Shown piece by piece: positions 8,738 through 16,834 of a DNA stretch of 64,000 bases. The stretch lies in assembly GCA_023512345.1 (NCBI GenBank), contig JAILZT010000011.1, positions 98,725 to 162,724 of the forward strand, given 5' to 3'. Numbering within the stretch: the stretch's first letter is position 1; the number at the start of each line of letters is the position of its first letter. This DNA is from Paenibacillus sp. (lineage in GTDB: Bacteria > Bacillota > Bacilli > Paenibacillales > Paenibacillaceae). The notes below the pieces were generated by a model. It did no database searches. It was not told the origin of the DNA and saw nothing but the letters and a program-made list of their open reading frames with translations. The translations under genes and the position numbers were made by a program.

Positions 8738-9961
8738 TCACTCGATCCCCACATACCGATCTTTTCCAGCTCCAAGTCCTACAATCAAAAGCACACAACT
8801 TGCTCCTAGCAGAAGTAGAAGCGGCAGAGTCCAGCTATGGGTAAGATCATGAAGCCATCCGAACAAAGCGGGTCCGCTTGCTGCCAGTAAATAACCTACG
8901 GATTGAGCCATCCCGGACAGCTCGGACGCTTCTTGGGTGGTTTTTGTGCGCAAACTAAAAAACATCATCACCAAACCAAACGCAAAACCACCGGCAATAC
9001 CGATGCTGATGGCCCATACAGCCATCCACGAGGTACTGCCAAGCCAGACTCCACTAATGCCGATTGTGTACAGAATGAAAGTAATCAAGACCAGGCTGCG
9101 TTGGTTCTTCAACCGTCCAGCGAATAACGGAACGAAAAAAGTAAAAGGCAGCTGTGCAAGCTGCATCAGAGAAAGAATCCAACCCGCATGGCTAGAGCTC
9201 ATTCCTCGTTCTCCCATGATAATCGAGAACCAAGCTATTAAAACGTAATACAGCAGCGATTGTAATCCCATAAACAGACTAACCTGCCACGCTATAGGTG
9301 AACGCCAAATACTTCTTGAGATTACGGATTTCTGACTCCTGCTCGGAATGCCAAGAATGCGCATCTGTGGGATCCACAACACTGTTGCTAAGGCTGCAAG
9401 TACGAACCACATCGCTAAAGTCCCTCTCCACCCGAAGCCGGCATGACTTGCCAATGGCACACTTATTCCGGCAGCCAATGCAGCGAATAGATTCATAGAT
9501 ACGGTGTATACACCTGTCATTAACCCAATTTTGTGAGGGAACTTCCCTTTAATAAGACCAGGTAACAGCACATTGCACACTGCAATCGAGATACCTAACA
9601 TAGCCGTTCCGCTAAACAACAGGATCGCACTAGAGGCTGAACGCACCAAAATACTGACGGACAATAGAAGCATGGAAATTAATAAGACATTTGCTATTCC
9701 AAAACGGCGAGCGAGCTTAGGTGCTAATGGAGACACCACCGCAAAAGCCAGGAGTGGGAGCGTGGTGATTGCCCCTGCTAATGTATTGGATAGCCCCAAG
9801 TCATCCTTTATCATTTCTATTAAAGTGCCAACAGAGGTAAACGGAGCCCGTAACGCCGCCGCGATAAAGACAATACCCAACACGAGCAGAATGCGGGATC
9901 GGTTTTTAGGACGGGAATGACTTGTGTTCTGAATCTTCTTTTCTAGTTGCCGGACTTTCAT
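8738..9961 (-). CDS. MFS transporter, CynX/NimT family
   Basis: The 407-residue carrier has 12 hydrophobic segments after a basic N-terminal tail. The signature AAALRAPFTSVG at the start of TM1 is characteristic of the cyanate permease-like CynX/NimT family (TIGR00896, YycB in Bacillus). Reported substrates in the family are small organic or nitrogenous compounds; the substrate here is unknown. ATG 9961 has AGGGGG upstream. It is convergent with the methyltransferase, with only 28 bp between stops and no obvious terminator. Confidence 0.82.
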   Translation of the reverse strand: MKVRQLEKKIQNTSHSRPKNRSRILLVLGIVFIAAALRAPFTSVGTLIEMIKDDLGLSNTLAGAITTLPLLAFAVVSPLAPKLARRFGIANVLLISMLLLSVSILVRSASSAILLFSGTAMLGISIAVCNVLLPGLIKGKFPHKIGLMTGVYTVSMNLFAALAAGISVPLASHAGFGWRGTLAMWFVLAALATVLWIPQMRILGIPSRSQKSVISRSIWRSPIAWQVSLFMGLQSLLYYVLIAWFSIIMGERGMSSSHAGWILSLMQLAQLPFTFFVPLFAGRLKNQRSLVLITFILYTIGISGVWLGSTSWMAVWAISIGIAGGFAFGLVMMFFSLRTKTTQEASELSGMAQSVGYLLAASGPALFGWLHDLTHSWTLPLLLLLGASCVLLIVGLGAGKDRYVGIE

Positions 9962-10092
9962 TGTATCCCCCTTCGAAGCAACAATACCCCAGCAAACAAA
10001 AGTGCTTGCTAGAGAATAATTAACGATTTATATAGTTTTATTAGTAATAATCATCTACCATTATGAGAGAAGTTGCAACCTTCATAAGTATA

Positions 10093-10121
10093 TTGACAAA
10101 ACCCAGCACGATCTTTAGTAT
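10093..10121 (+). promoter_or_regulatory. Sigma-A promoter of the ABC exporter
   Basis: TTGACA (10093-10098) and TAGTAT (10116-10121) are 17 bp apart, followed by a leader of about 70 bp to the start codon. Confidence 0.72.
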
Positions 10122-10127
10122 GCATAG

Positions 10128-10156
10128 AATGAGATTAATTGAGAATCGCTCTCATT
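10128..10156 (+). promoter_or_regulatory. Candidate operator palindrome (Fur-like)
   Basis: Outer arms AATGAGA (10128-10134) and TCTCATT (10150-10156) are perfect inverted repeats. An inner core TGAGAATCGCTCTCA (10140-10154) resembles a Fur-family 7-1-7 operator with several mismatches. It begins 7 bp after the -10 of the exporter promoter, a repressor position. Confidence 0.4.
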
Positions 10157-10197
10157 TCGATCCGCCCAATTACCTTATAGAAAAGAGTGAACTCTAG

Positions 10198-11913
10198 ATG
10201 CTTCGTCGATTTTTTTCCTATTACCGTCCTTATAGAAAGCTGTTTATACTCGACTTTACGTGCGCTGTAGGTGCAGGTCTCTTAGAGCTCGCTTTTCCAG
10301 TAGCCGTTAACAAGTTCATTGATGATTTGCTGCCGGGGCAGGATTGGCCGCTTATTCTGATCGCATGTGTCGCACTCCTAGCCATCTATGCCCTCAACAC
10401 GGTTATGCAATATGTAGTTACCTATTGGGGACACATGCTGGGTATTAATATCGAAACAGATATGCGCAAAAAAATGTTCGAACACATTCAGAAATTATCC
10501 TTCCGCTTCTTCGACAATAATAAAACCGGTCATCTGATCGGTCGAATCACCAATGATTTGAATGATATCGGCGAAGTGGCCCACCACGGTCCTGAGGATG
10601 TTTTTATCGCGATCATGACGCTAATTGGTGCCTTCTTGCTTATGGCTCAAATTAATCTGCAGCTGGCTATTATCACCTTTGTTATTGTACCTATTATGGC
10701 TTGGGTTATTATTTACTTCGGCCGTAATATGACCAGTACCTATCGCCAGCTCTTCGGAAACGTTGGAAGCTTCAATGCCCGCATTGAAGATAATGTCGGC
10801 GGCATCCGGGTTGTCCAATCCTTTGCCAATGAAAATTATGAAAAGCAGCTTTTTGCTGTTGATAACCAAATGTTCCGTCAAACCAAGCTTCTCGCCTACA
10901 AAATCATGGCCAAAAGCTTGTCGGTCAGCTACATGATGACGCGTTTGATTACCATATTAGTGATGCTTAGCGGTGCATGGTTCTTTATTCAGGGCGAGCT
11001 GCAAATCGGTGAATTCGTTGCGTTCATCCTGCTGTCTAACATCTTCTTTCGGCCCATTGAAAAGATTAATGCTGTTATTGAAAGCTACCCAAAAGGGATT
11101 GCAGGGTTCAGACGTTACCTGGAGATCATTGATACAGAACCTGATATCCGCGATCTGCCGAATGCCGTAGAAATTAACCACCTGCGAGGCGATATCAGCT
11201 TCCAAGACGTAACCTTCGGCTATGAAGAGAATCGTCCGGTCTTGCAGGGCATCAACCTAAATGTATCTGCAGGGGAAACGATAGCTTTTGTGGGACCCTC
11301 TGGTGCAGGAAAGACAACCATTTGCAGCCTATTGCCCCGTTTCTATGATGTAACCAGCGGCCGAATTACGATTGACGGTACTGACATCCGTAACCTTAAG
11401 CTGGAATCCTTGCGGAGGCAAATCGGAATTGTACAGCAGGACGTGTTTCTGTTCTCTGGAACCATCCGTGAGAACATCGCTTACGGTAAGCTGGAAGCCG
11501 AGCTGTCAGAGATTTGGGAGGCGGCGAGACGCGCTCATCTGGAGGATTTAATTACGAACCTCCCTGATGGGATGGACACCGTTATAGGAGAACGTGGTGT
11601 AAAGCTGTCCGGTGGTCAGAAACAACGTCTGGCTATTGCTCGTATGTTCCTGAAGAATCCGCCGATTCTCATTCTGGATGAAGCAACCTCAGCACTGGAT
11701 ACTGAGACAGAAGCAGCTATCCAACAATCACTTGCGGATTTATCAGTAGGTCGAACCACCCTCGTGATCGCACACCGTCTGACCACGATCAAAAATGCGG
11801 ACCGCATTATCGTTGTAAATGAAGAAGGGATTTCCGAGGAAGGCCGCCACGAAGAGTTAGTGAATGCCGGAGGTACCTACAGCCGCCTCTATCAGGCACA
11901 ATATAATGCTTGA
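10198..11913 (+). CDS. ABC exporter, fused membrane-ATPase half-transporter
   Basis: The 571-residue type IV ABC half-exporter of the Sav1866/MsbA class acts as a dimer. An N-terminal transmembrane domain (about 1-300, six segments) includes the loop signature FFDNNKTGHLIGRITNDLN. The ATPase domain has Walker A GPSGAGKT (366-373), signature LSGGQ (470-474), Walker B LILDEA (Asp494, Glu495) and H-loop His526. All catalytic residues are intact. It is probably an exporter of lipids, drugs or peptides. It is a single gene without a paired half, so it likely forms a homodimer. The promoter carries a possible Fur-like operator, which would tie it to metal or siderophore export, but that is speculative. 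Confidence 0.88.
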   Translation: MLRRFFSYYRPYRKLFILDFTCAVGAGLLELAFPVAVNKFIDDLLPGQDWPLILIACVALLAIYALNTVMQYVVTYWGHMLGINIETDMRKKMFEHIQKLSFRFFDNNKTGHLIGRITNDLNDIGEVAHHGPEDVFIAIMTLIGAFLLMAQINLQLAIITFVIVPIMAWVIIYFGRNMTSTYRQLFGNVGSFNARIEDNVGGIRVVQSFANENYEKQLFAVDNQMFRQTKLLAYKIMAKSLSVSYMMTRLITILVMLSGAWFFIQGELQIGEFVAFILLSNIFFRPIEKINAVIESYPKGIAGFRRYLEIIDTEPDIRDLPNAVEINHLRGDISFQDVTFGYEENRPVLQGINLNVSAGETIAFVGPSGAGKTTICSLLPRFYDVTSGRITIDGTDIRNLKLESLRRQIGIVQQDVFLFSGTIRENIAYGKLEAELSEIWEAARRAHLEDLITNLPDGMDTVIGERGVKLSGGQKQRLAIARMFLKNPPILILDEATSALDTETEAAIQQSLADLSVGRTTLVIAHRLTTIKNADRIIVVNEEGISEEGRHEELVNAGGTYSRLYQAQYNA

Positions 11914-11939
11914 TGTGTGATTCTATTCAGCTATGAATT

Positions 11940-11992
11940 ACGCTGGGCGTGTTGGACTCCATTTAAGTGTATTTTATACAACATTACATTCA
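11940..11992. repeat. Degenerate copy of a dispersed intergenic repeat (family B)
   Basis: GGGCG is followed by AAGTGTATTTTATACA and an AT-rich tail. This resembles the GGGCGGAATC-AAGTGTATTTATACA stretch at 14871-14896. The TGTAT-TT-ATACA core is itself palindromic. Confidence 0.45.
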
Positions 11993-12015
11993 AAATCAGC
12001 TGTAATCCTTATTTT

Positions 12016-12053
12016 GCTGAGATATAGTTGCCAAAATACAACTATATCTCGGC
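12016..12053. repeat. Strong isolated hairpin, 15-bp stem
   Basis: GAGATATAGTTG (12019-12030) and CAACTATATCTC (12039-12050) are perfect inverted arms around an 8-nt loop, extended by GCT/GGC with one wobble pair. No T-tract follows on either strand, so it is not a classical terminator. Confidence 0.7.
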
Positions 12054-12100
12054 GGGGACAGCAGCGCGATCCTCACCTACCCCACCATACATACTTATCG

Positions 12101-12152
12101 CAAAAAAGAACCAATCCCAAGTCTGGCAACCAGACTAGAAATTGGTTCTTTT
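12101..12152 (-). terminator. Terminator of dbpA
   Basis: Outer stem AAGAACCAAT/ATTGGTTCTT (12106-12115, 12141-12150) encloses a second stem GTCTGG/CCAGAC. A run of six T follows on the minus strand. It lies directly behind the dbpA stop codon. Confidence 0.85.
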
Positions 12153-12154
12153 CA

Positions 12155-13600
12155 TTATTTATTCGCGATATAAACCTTCAGCTGCTTACCTTTGATCGTC
12201 GTGGTCTTCATAGCTTCAAGCACCAGCGAGCCTTTACCATTCAAAATATCCACATACGACACATTATCCTGTATCGTTATGATCCCGATATCCTCTGCGG
12301 TAATCCCTTCGAGTTTGGCAATCGTTCCTACAAAATCTACAGCTCTAAGCTTCTTTTTCTTGCCGCCATTGAAGTACAGCTTCATGATCTCTTTGTTCAG
12401 GCTCTCACTCTTGTCCTTTTTACGAACCTGCTGAATATTGATTTTCTGCTCGAATGCTTCCTTCGCGTAAGCAACCGCATCAGCAGAAGGAGCTTTCATA
12501 ACAGGAATACTGAAGCCAATGAATCCTTCAATTTCTTTGACCCATTTGTGCTCATTTGGCGTAGCAAAGGTAATTGCTTTACCTGTCTTGCCCGCACGGC
12601 CGGTTCTTCCAATCCGGTGCACGTAGCTTTCTTTTTCCAGCGGAATATCGTAATTGATTACATGGGTGATGCTCTCAATATCAATACCTCTTGCGGCTAC
12701 GTCGGTGGCGATTAAATAGCGAAATTGACCTCTTTTAAAAGCATTCATAACTTCAAAACGCTCATCCTGCATCATGCCGCCGTGAATCTTATCACAAGGA
12801 AACTGCAGATCGGCCAACCCTCTGAACAAAGCATCCACCTGATCCTGCGTCCGGCAGAAAATAATACAGCTATCCGGATTCTCCACCGTGATCATATCAA
12901 CTAACAGAGGAAATTTCGCCGGTTGTTTAACTTCAATAAGCGCATGTTCGATTTTGGCTGTTGTAACTTCCTCGGAATTAATCTCGATATCCATCGGAGA
13001 GCTCATGTACTTGCGGCAAAGATTCTTCACAGCTTCAGGCAATGTTGCCGAAAACAACATCGTCACATGATCTTTTGGCAGTTTTTTAATGATAGCTTCC
13101 ACCTGCTCGATAAAGCCCATGTTCAGCATCTCATCCGCTTCATCGATAACCAGATACTTGATCCGGTTCAAATGAATGGTGCCTCTTTCTATATGGTCAG
13201 ATACACGTCCGGGTGTACCGACAACTACATGTGTTTTTTGCGTCAGTTCAACTTTTTGTGGGGCAAAGGGCTGCTTACCGAATAGGGCAACGGCTTTAAT
13301 CCGTTTGAAACGTCCTATATTCGTAATATCCTCTTTCACTTGAGCAGCAAGCTCACGGGTTGGGGTCAAGATTAGAGCCTGCGGCTTATTCTCCGCCCAA
13401 TCCACCAGCTCACAGATCGGAATACCGAATGCTGCTGTTTTACCGCTGCCAGTCTGTGATTTAACAATCAAATCTTCTTCTTGTAGAGCAACAGGGATTA
13501 CTCTGCTTTGTACCTCTGTCGGCTTCTCATACTTTAAAACATCCAACGCTTTTACGATCTCTTCACTTAACTCATAATCTTTAAATTGTACCTCGCTCAT
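12155..13600 (-). CDS. dbpA: DEAD-box RNA helicase DbpA (YxiN type)
   Basis: The 481-residue helicase has the Q motif at the N-terminus (PTEVQ), motif I SQTGSGKT, Ia PTRELA, motif II DEAD within [11 protein letters not shown], motif III SAT, and motifs [12 protein letters not shown] and [10 protein letters not shown]. The C-terminus (about 400-481) is a DbpA-type RNA-binding domain with [11 protein letters not shown] and AVDFVGTI, as in B. subtilis YxiN. YxiN/DbpA binds hairpin 92 of 23S rRNA and acts late in 50S subunit assembly. Length and C-terminal domain match YxiN. The gene is monocistronic, with its own terminator at its 3' end and an AGAGG ribosome site before ATG 13600. Confidence 0.95.
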   Translation of the reverse strand: MSEVQFKDYELSEEIVKALDVLKYEKPTEVQSRVIPVALQEEDLIVKSQTGSGKTAAFGIPICELVDWAENKPQALILTPTRELAAQVKEDITNIGRFKRIKAVALFGKQPFAPQKVELTQKTHVVVGTPGRVSDHIERGTIHLNRIKYLVIDEADEMLNMGFIEQVEAIIKKLPKDHVTMLFSATLPEAVKNLCRKYMSSPMDIEINSEEVTTAKIEHALIEVKQPAKFPLLVDMITVENPDSCIIFCRTQDQVDALFRGLADLQFPCDKIHGGMMQDERFEVMNAFKRGQFRYLIATDVAARGIDIESITHVINYDIPLEKESYVHRIGRTGRAGKTGKAITFATPNEHKWVKEIEGFIGFSIPVMKAPSADAVAYAKEAFEQKINIQQVRKKDKSESLNKEIMKLYFNGGKKKKLRAVDFVGTIAKLEGITAEDIGIITIQDNVSYVDILNGKGSLVLEAMKTTTIKGKQLKVYIANK

Positions 13601-13685
13601 AGTTCAACCTCTTCTATGCTGATTTATCTGGTCAAAGCGGAAATTCCGCGATACTTCCATATTATGCACTTTAACATTATACCAG

Positions 13686-14348
13686 CTATTTGTCCCCTTG
13701 ATTCCATTCCTTGTAGAACTGATCAAGAAAATTCAGCATAAAATCATGCCTTTCCTCCGCCAGTTGCCGCCCATATGTAGTATTCATTAAATATTTTAAT
13801 TTTAGCAATTTTTCATAAAAATGATTAATCGCTGTGCCTTTGGAGTAATCTCGGTATTCTTCTTTCAAGGATTCGTCTCTTGGAGGCAATCCCGGGTCAT
13901 AAATGGGACGGTCTTTCGCCCCTGAAAAAGCAAATACTCTGGCAATACCGATAGCCCCCAGCGCATCCAGACGATCCGCGTCCTGTACCACCTTACCTTC
14001 AACCGTACTCATGGGCTCCCCACCACCGCCACTATAAGACATCGTTTCTATGATCAGCATAATGTGGGTTATTTGTTCCTGTTCCGTAAGATGTGCTGTT
14101 AACCAGTTATGTACTTTTTGTAAACCTGCCTCTTTGGACGGATTAAGTTTCTCGTCAGCAACATCATGCAGCAAAGCAGCCATCGTGCATATAAAAGCAT
14201 CCGCTTTTTCAATCTGTGCAATAGCACCTGCTGTATTTCTGACTCTGTCGGAGTGCCACCAATCATGCCCAGTTGTATCTTGTCCAAGCTGCTCCTTAAC
14301 GAACTCTTCAGTCTGGGAAATAATGTGCAATTGATTCATTGGTTTCAT
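13686..14348 (-). CDS. yedJ: HD-domain phosphohydrolase, YedJ-like
   Basis: The 220-residue protein has HD-superfamily metal ligands: His in DWWHSDRV, the HD pair in ALLHDVADE, and Asp in VVQDADRLDALGAIGIAR. This set is characteristic of the YedJ subgroup of small HD hydrolases. It is predicted to be a cytoplasmic metal-dependent phosphohydrolase of unknown substrate, possibly a nucleotide. ATG 14348 is chosen because AAAGGGG lies 10 bp upstream and the N-terminal extension from 14552 would overlap the divergent acetyltransferase. It is located upstream of dbpA on the same strand with an 85-bp gap. Confidence 0.82.
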   Translation of the reverse strand: MKPMNQLHIISQTEEFVKEQLGQDTTGHDWWHSDRVRNTAGAIAQIEKADAFICTMAALLHDVADEKLNPSKEAGLQKVHNWLTAHLTEQEQITHIMLIIETMSYSGGGGEPMSTVEGKVVQDADRLDALGAIGIARVFAFSGAKDRPIYDPGLPPRDESLKEEYRDYSKGTAINHFYEKLLKLKYLMNTTYGRQLAEERHDFMLNFLDQFYKEWNQGDK

Positions 14349-14430
14349 TTTATAAAAACCCCTTTGCGCTCTATAGTTCATCCTATTATACTTTCTTTGA
14401 GGAAGAAAACCATGATAAAGGAGCGTAACT

Positions 14431-14829
14431 ATGAATATTACATACAAAATTAATGCCCCACTCGAAGCGGCAGAGGTCGCGGAAATATTTAAAAGCTCTG
14501 GAATTAAACGGCCTGTCGATGATTTGAACCGTATCGGTAAGATGATCGCCAACGCGGATGTTCTTGTCTCAGCATGGGATGGCGAGAACCCTGTTGGGAT
14601 CGCGCGCGCTATTACAGACCACGTCTACTGCTGCTATTTATCTGATCTGGCCGTACGAATGGATTATCAAAAGATGGGCATTGGCAAGGAGCTAGTGAAT
14701 GTTCTAAAGGGTCATTTAGGCAAAGAGGTGATGCTCCTGCTGCTAGCAGCCCCCTCTGCCATGGAATACTATCCGAAAATCGGCTTCGACAAGCTGGACA
14801 GTGCGTTCATAGTTGCTAGAGCAAAATAG
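14431..14829 (+). CDS. GNAT-family N-acetyltransferase
   Basis: The 132-residue protein has the GNAT acetyl-CoA-binding region YLSDLAVRMDYQKMGIGKELV (Q/RxxGxG/A loop at QKMGIG) and the C-terminal strand MEYYPKIGF common in small GNATs. It transfers an acetyl group from acetyl-CoA to an unknown amine. AAAGGAG precedes ATG 14431. It is divergent from the HD hydrolase gene across about 80 bp. Confidence 0.8.
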   Translation: MNITYKINAPLEAAEVAEIFKSSGIKRPVDDLNRIGKMIANADVLVSAWDGENPVGIARAITDHVYCCYLSDLAVRMDYQKMGIGKELVNVLKGHLGKEVMLLLLAAPSAMEYYPKIGFDKLDSAFIVARAK

Positions 14830-14861
14830 GCTGGTTTGAATTTAGAAGTTAATGTGGAATC

Positions 14862-14932
14862 AGCCTACTTGGGCGGAATCAAGTGTATTTATACATTTGA
14901 TTTGTTGAAATTAACCTACTGGGGCGGAACTG
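14862..14932. repeat. Intergenic repeat, two units 51 bp apart (family B)
   Basis: CCTACTTGGGCGGAA (14864-14878) and CCTACTGGGGCGGAA (14915-14929) are near-identical 15-mers with a start spacing of 51 bp. Between them lies the AAGTGTATTTATACA core also seen near 11970. Confidence 0.7.
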
Positions 14933-14965
14933 ATCGGATAAGGCTTGATACTAAAGGTTAAAAGA

Positions 14966-15012
14966 CAAAAGCTACTCCCACGGTTTAGATACCGGGGAAT
15001 AGCTTTTCTTAA
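14966..15012. terminator. Bidirectional terminator between acetyltransferase and GH2 gene
   Basis: AAAAGCTA (14967-14974) pairs with TAGCTTTT (15000-15007), with a CCC/GGG extension inside. T-rich stretches follow on both strands, between converging genes. Confidence 0.7.
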
Positions 15013-15051
15013 ATATTCGTAGACAACGTCTTTTAAGTCTCGCTTTATACC

Positions 15052-16812
15052 TTATTTCCCTTCATTAATCGCCCTAATGACCTCTAAAGGAAGCTTAGGT
15101 ACTCGGTCATACGTCAGCAGTCCGTTGATCTCTTGTTCGACATCTGTTAGCTGGGTGTAGCAATAGCCCTGAACTACACCGGACAGCAGCATAGGCCCTA
15201 CTACAGCCCGCAGACGTTCCGCGAAGTCCTCATCGTTCTCAGCACCGGAGTATCCCCATCCGTCCCAATCGCTCTTTTTATAGGCTACACCACCGAATTC
15301 TGTAATCAGGATCGGCTGATCCTGATAGGGGAACCCCTCTACCGCGAGCTTCCGGTAACCTGGCATCCCACTTACTGCTTTTTCCACTGAAGAATAGCGT
15401 TCCTCCAGCACCTCACGCCGCCACTCATAGTCATGAATATTGAACAAGTCTGTACTCACCAACTCCCAGCCGTCATTCGAGACTACGGGACGCATTGGAT
15501 CCAATGATTTAGTTAAATGATACATCGCCTGAGCATGCTGCTGCTGTTGCTTATCAATGGCTATATTAGGAACGCCCCAACTCTCGTTAAGCGGTACCCA
15601 TACAACAATGGACGGGTGATTATAATCCCGCTCGATACTCTCTTGCCATTCACTCGTGAACCGACGGACATACTCTTCGGAATATTCATAGGCGTTAGCC
15701 GCTTCACCCCATACGAGAAGGCCCAGCTTATCACACCAATACAAGTAACGAGGGTCTTCCAGCTTCTGATGCTTGCGGGCACCGTTGAAGCCCATTTCTT
15801 TGGTCAGCTCCACATCTTGTCTGATTGCATCGTCGCTTGGTGGAGTCAAATTCCCATCCGGAAAGTAGCCCTGATCCAGCACCAGCTTCATGAAATAAGT
15901 ACGGTTATTCAAACAAAGCTTGCCGCTCTCAATGGATATTTTGCGCATCCCGAAGTAGCTGGTGACTTCATCCAGAACCTTATCCCCATCCAGTAGTGTA
16001 AAAGTAACATCATACAGGTTCGGGTGCTCCGGTGACCACCATCTTCCCAAGCCGTGATCATTGAAATCACTAAGATTTATGCTTCTGCACTCATGCGCAT
16101 TACGGACAGAGTAGGAATCACGGGTTACCGGCTGACCTTCGAATGAAATATCCACCTGCAGCTTTAATTCATCTGACTTTATGGAGCCTTTTACAAAAGA
16201 ACGGATCTCTATGCTCTTTTTATCAATATCTGGTGTAAGCTTTACCTTTTCCATATATACAGGAGATACGGCCTCCATCCAGACCGTTTGCCAAATTCCA
16301 GTGGTTCTCGTATAAAAGATACTGGCCGAATCGGTTTTCCAATACTGCTTGCCCCTCGGAAGGGTTACGTCCGTGCTATAATCCACAGCTTTGACTACAA
16401 TTATATTGTTCTTTTCCTTAGCCCCTATTGCAACCGTGATATCAGCATAGAATGGTGTGTGTCCGCCTTCGTGCTTAGCAACCAGAGTCCCGTTAACCCA
16501 AACTGAGGCTTCATAATCAACAGCTCCGAAATGCAGCAATAGCTTTTTCCCCGCAAAATGTTCCGGAATTTCGAGCTCCCTCCGGTACCATACCGTATCA
16601 TGAAAGTCTGGATCGCCAATCCCACTTAAGCTGCTCTGAAAGGCAAAAGGGACCTGAATACGTTGTTGTAAGGCTTGATCTCCCGTATGCCAGTTCTCGG
16701 CGTCCCCTACTTGATCGTCATCAAACTCAAATTCCCATTCCCCATTTAGATTAACCCACGCCTCCCGAACAAACTGCGGCCGAGGATACTCTGTACGATA
16801 TTGCTGCTGCAT
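15052..16812 (-). CDS. Glycoside hydrolase family 2 (beta-galactosidase/glucuronidase type)
   Basis: The 586-residue enzyme has the GH2 jelly-roll sugar-binding domain (about 1-185), an Ig-like domain, and a TIM barrel. The acid/base is Glu410 in PLNESWG and the nucleophile is Glu505 in ITEFGG. There is no signal peptide, so it acts in the cytoplasm on oligosaccharides imported by the nearby ABC system. The start at 16812 is preferred because the upstream in-frame ATG (16827) lies inside the GGAGGAATTAGAT ribosome site. It is the last gene of the minus-strand sugar locus, 22 bp after the response regulator. Substrate may be a galactoside, glucuronide or arabino-galactan fragment; the GH43 upstream favours plant cell-wall glycans. 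Confidence 0.85.
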   Translation of the reverse strand: MQQQYRTEYPRPQFVREAWVNLNGEWEFEFDDDQVGDAENWHTGDQALQQRIQVPFAFQSSLSGIGDPDFHDTVWYRRELEIPEHFAGKKLLLHFGAVDYEASVWVNGTLVAKHEGGHTPFYADITVAIGAKEKNNIIVVKAVDYSTDVTLPRGKQYWKTDSASIFYTRTTGIWQTVWMEAVSPVYMEKVKLTPDIDKKSIEIRSFVKGSIKSDELKLQVDISFEGQPVTRDSYSVRNAHECRSINLSDFNDHGLGRWWSPEHPNLYDVTFTLLDGDKVLDEVTSYFGMRKISIESGKLCLNNRTYFMKLVLDQGYFPDGNLTPPSDDAIRQDVELTKEMGFNGARKHQKLEDPRYLYWCDKLGLLVWGEAANAYEYSEEYVRRFTSEWQESIERDYNHPSIVVWVPLNESWGVPNIAIDKQQQQHAQAMYHLTKSLDPMRPVVSNDGWELVSTDLFNIHDYEWRREVLEERYSSVEKAVSGMPGYRKLAVEGFPYQDQPILITEFGGVAYKKSDWDGWGYSGAENDEDFAERLRAVVGPMLLSGVVQGYCYTQLTDVEQEINGLLTYDRVPKLPLEVIRAINEGK

Positions 16813-16834
16813 ATCTAATTCCTCCATTCATCTA

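Noticed and set aside
11933..12715. A 260-residue open frame on the plus strand
   Set aside because: It lies opposite the end of dbpA, has no ribosome site or family pattern, and reads through the dbpA terminator.
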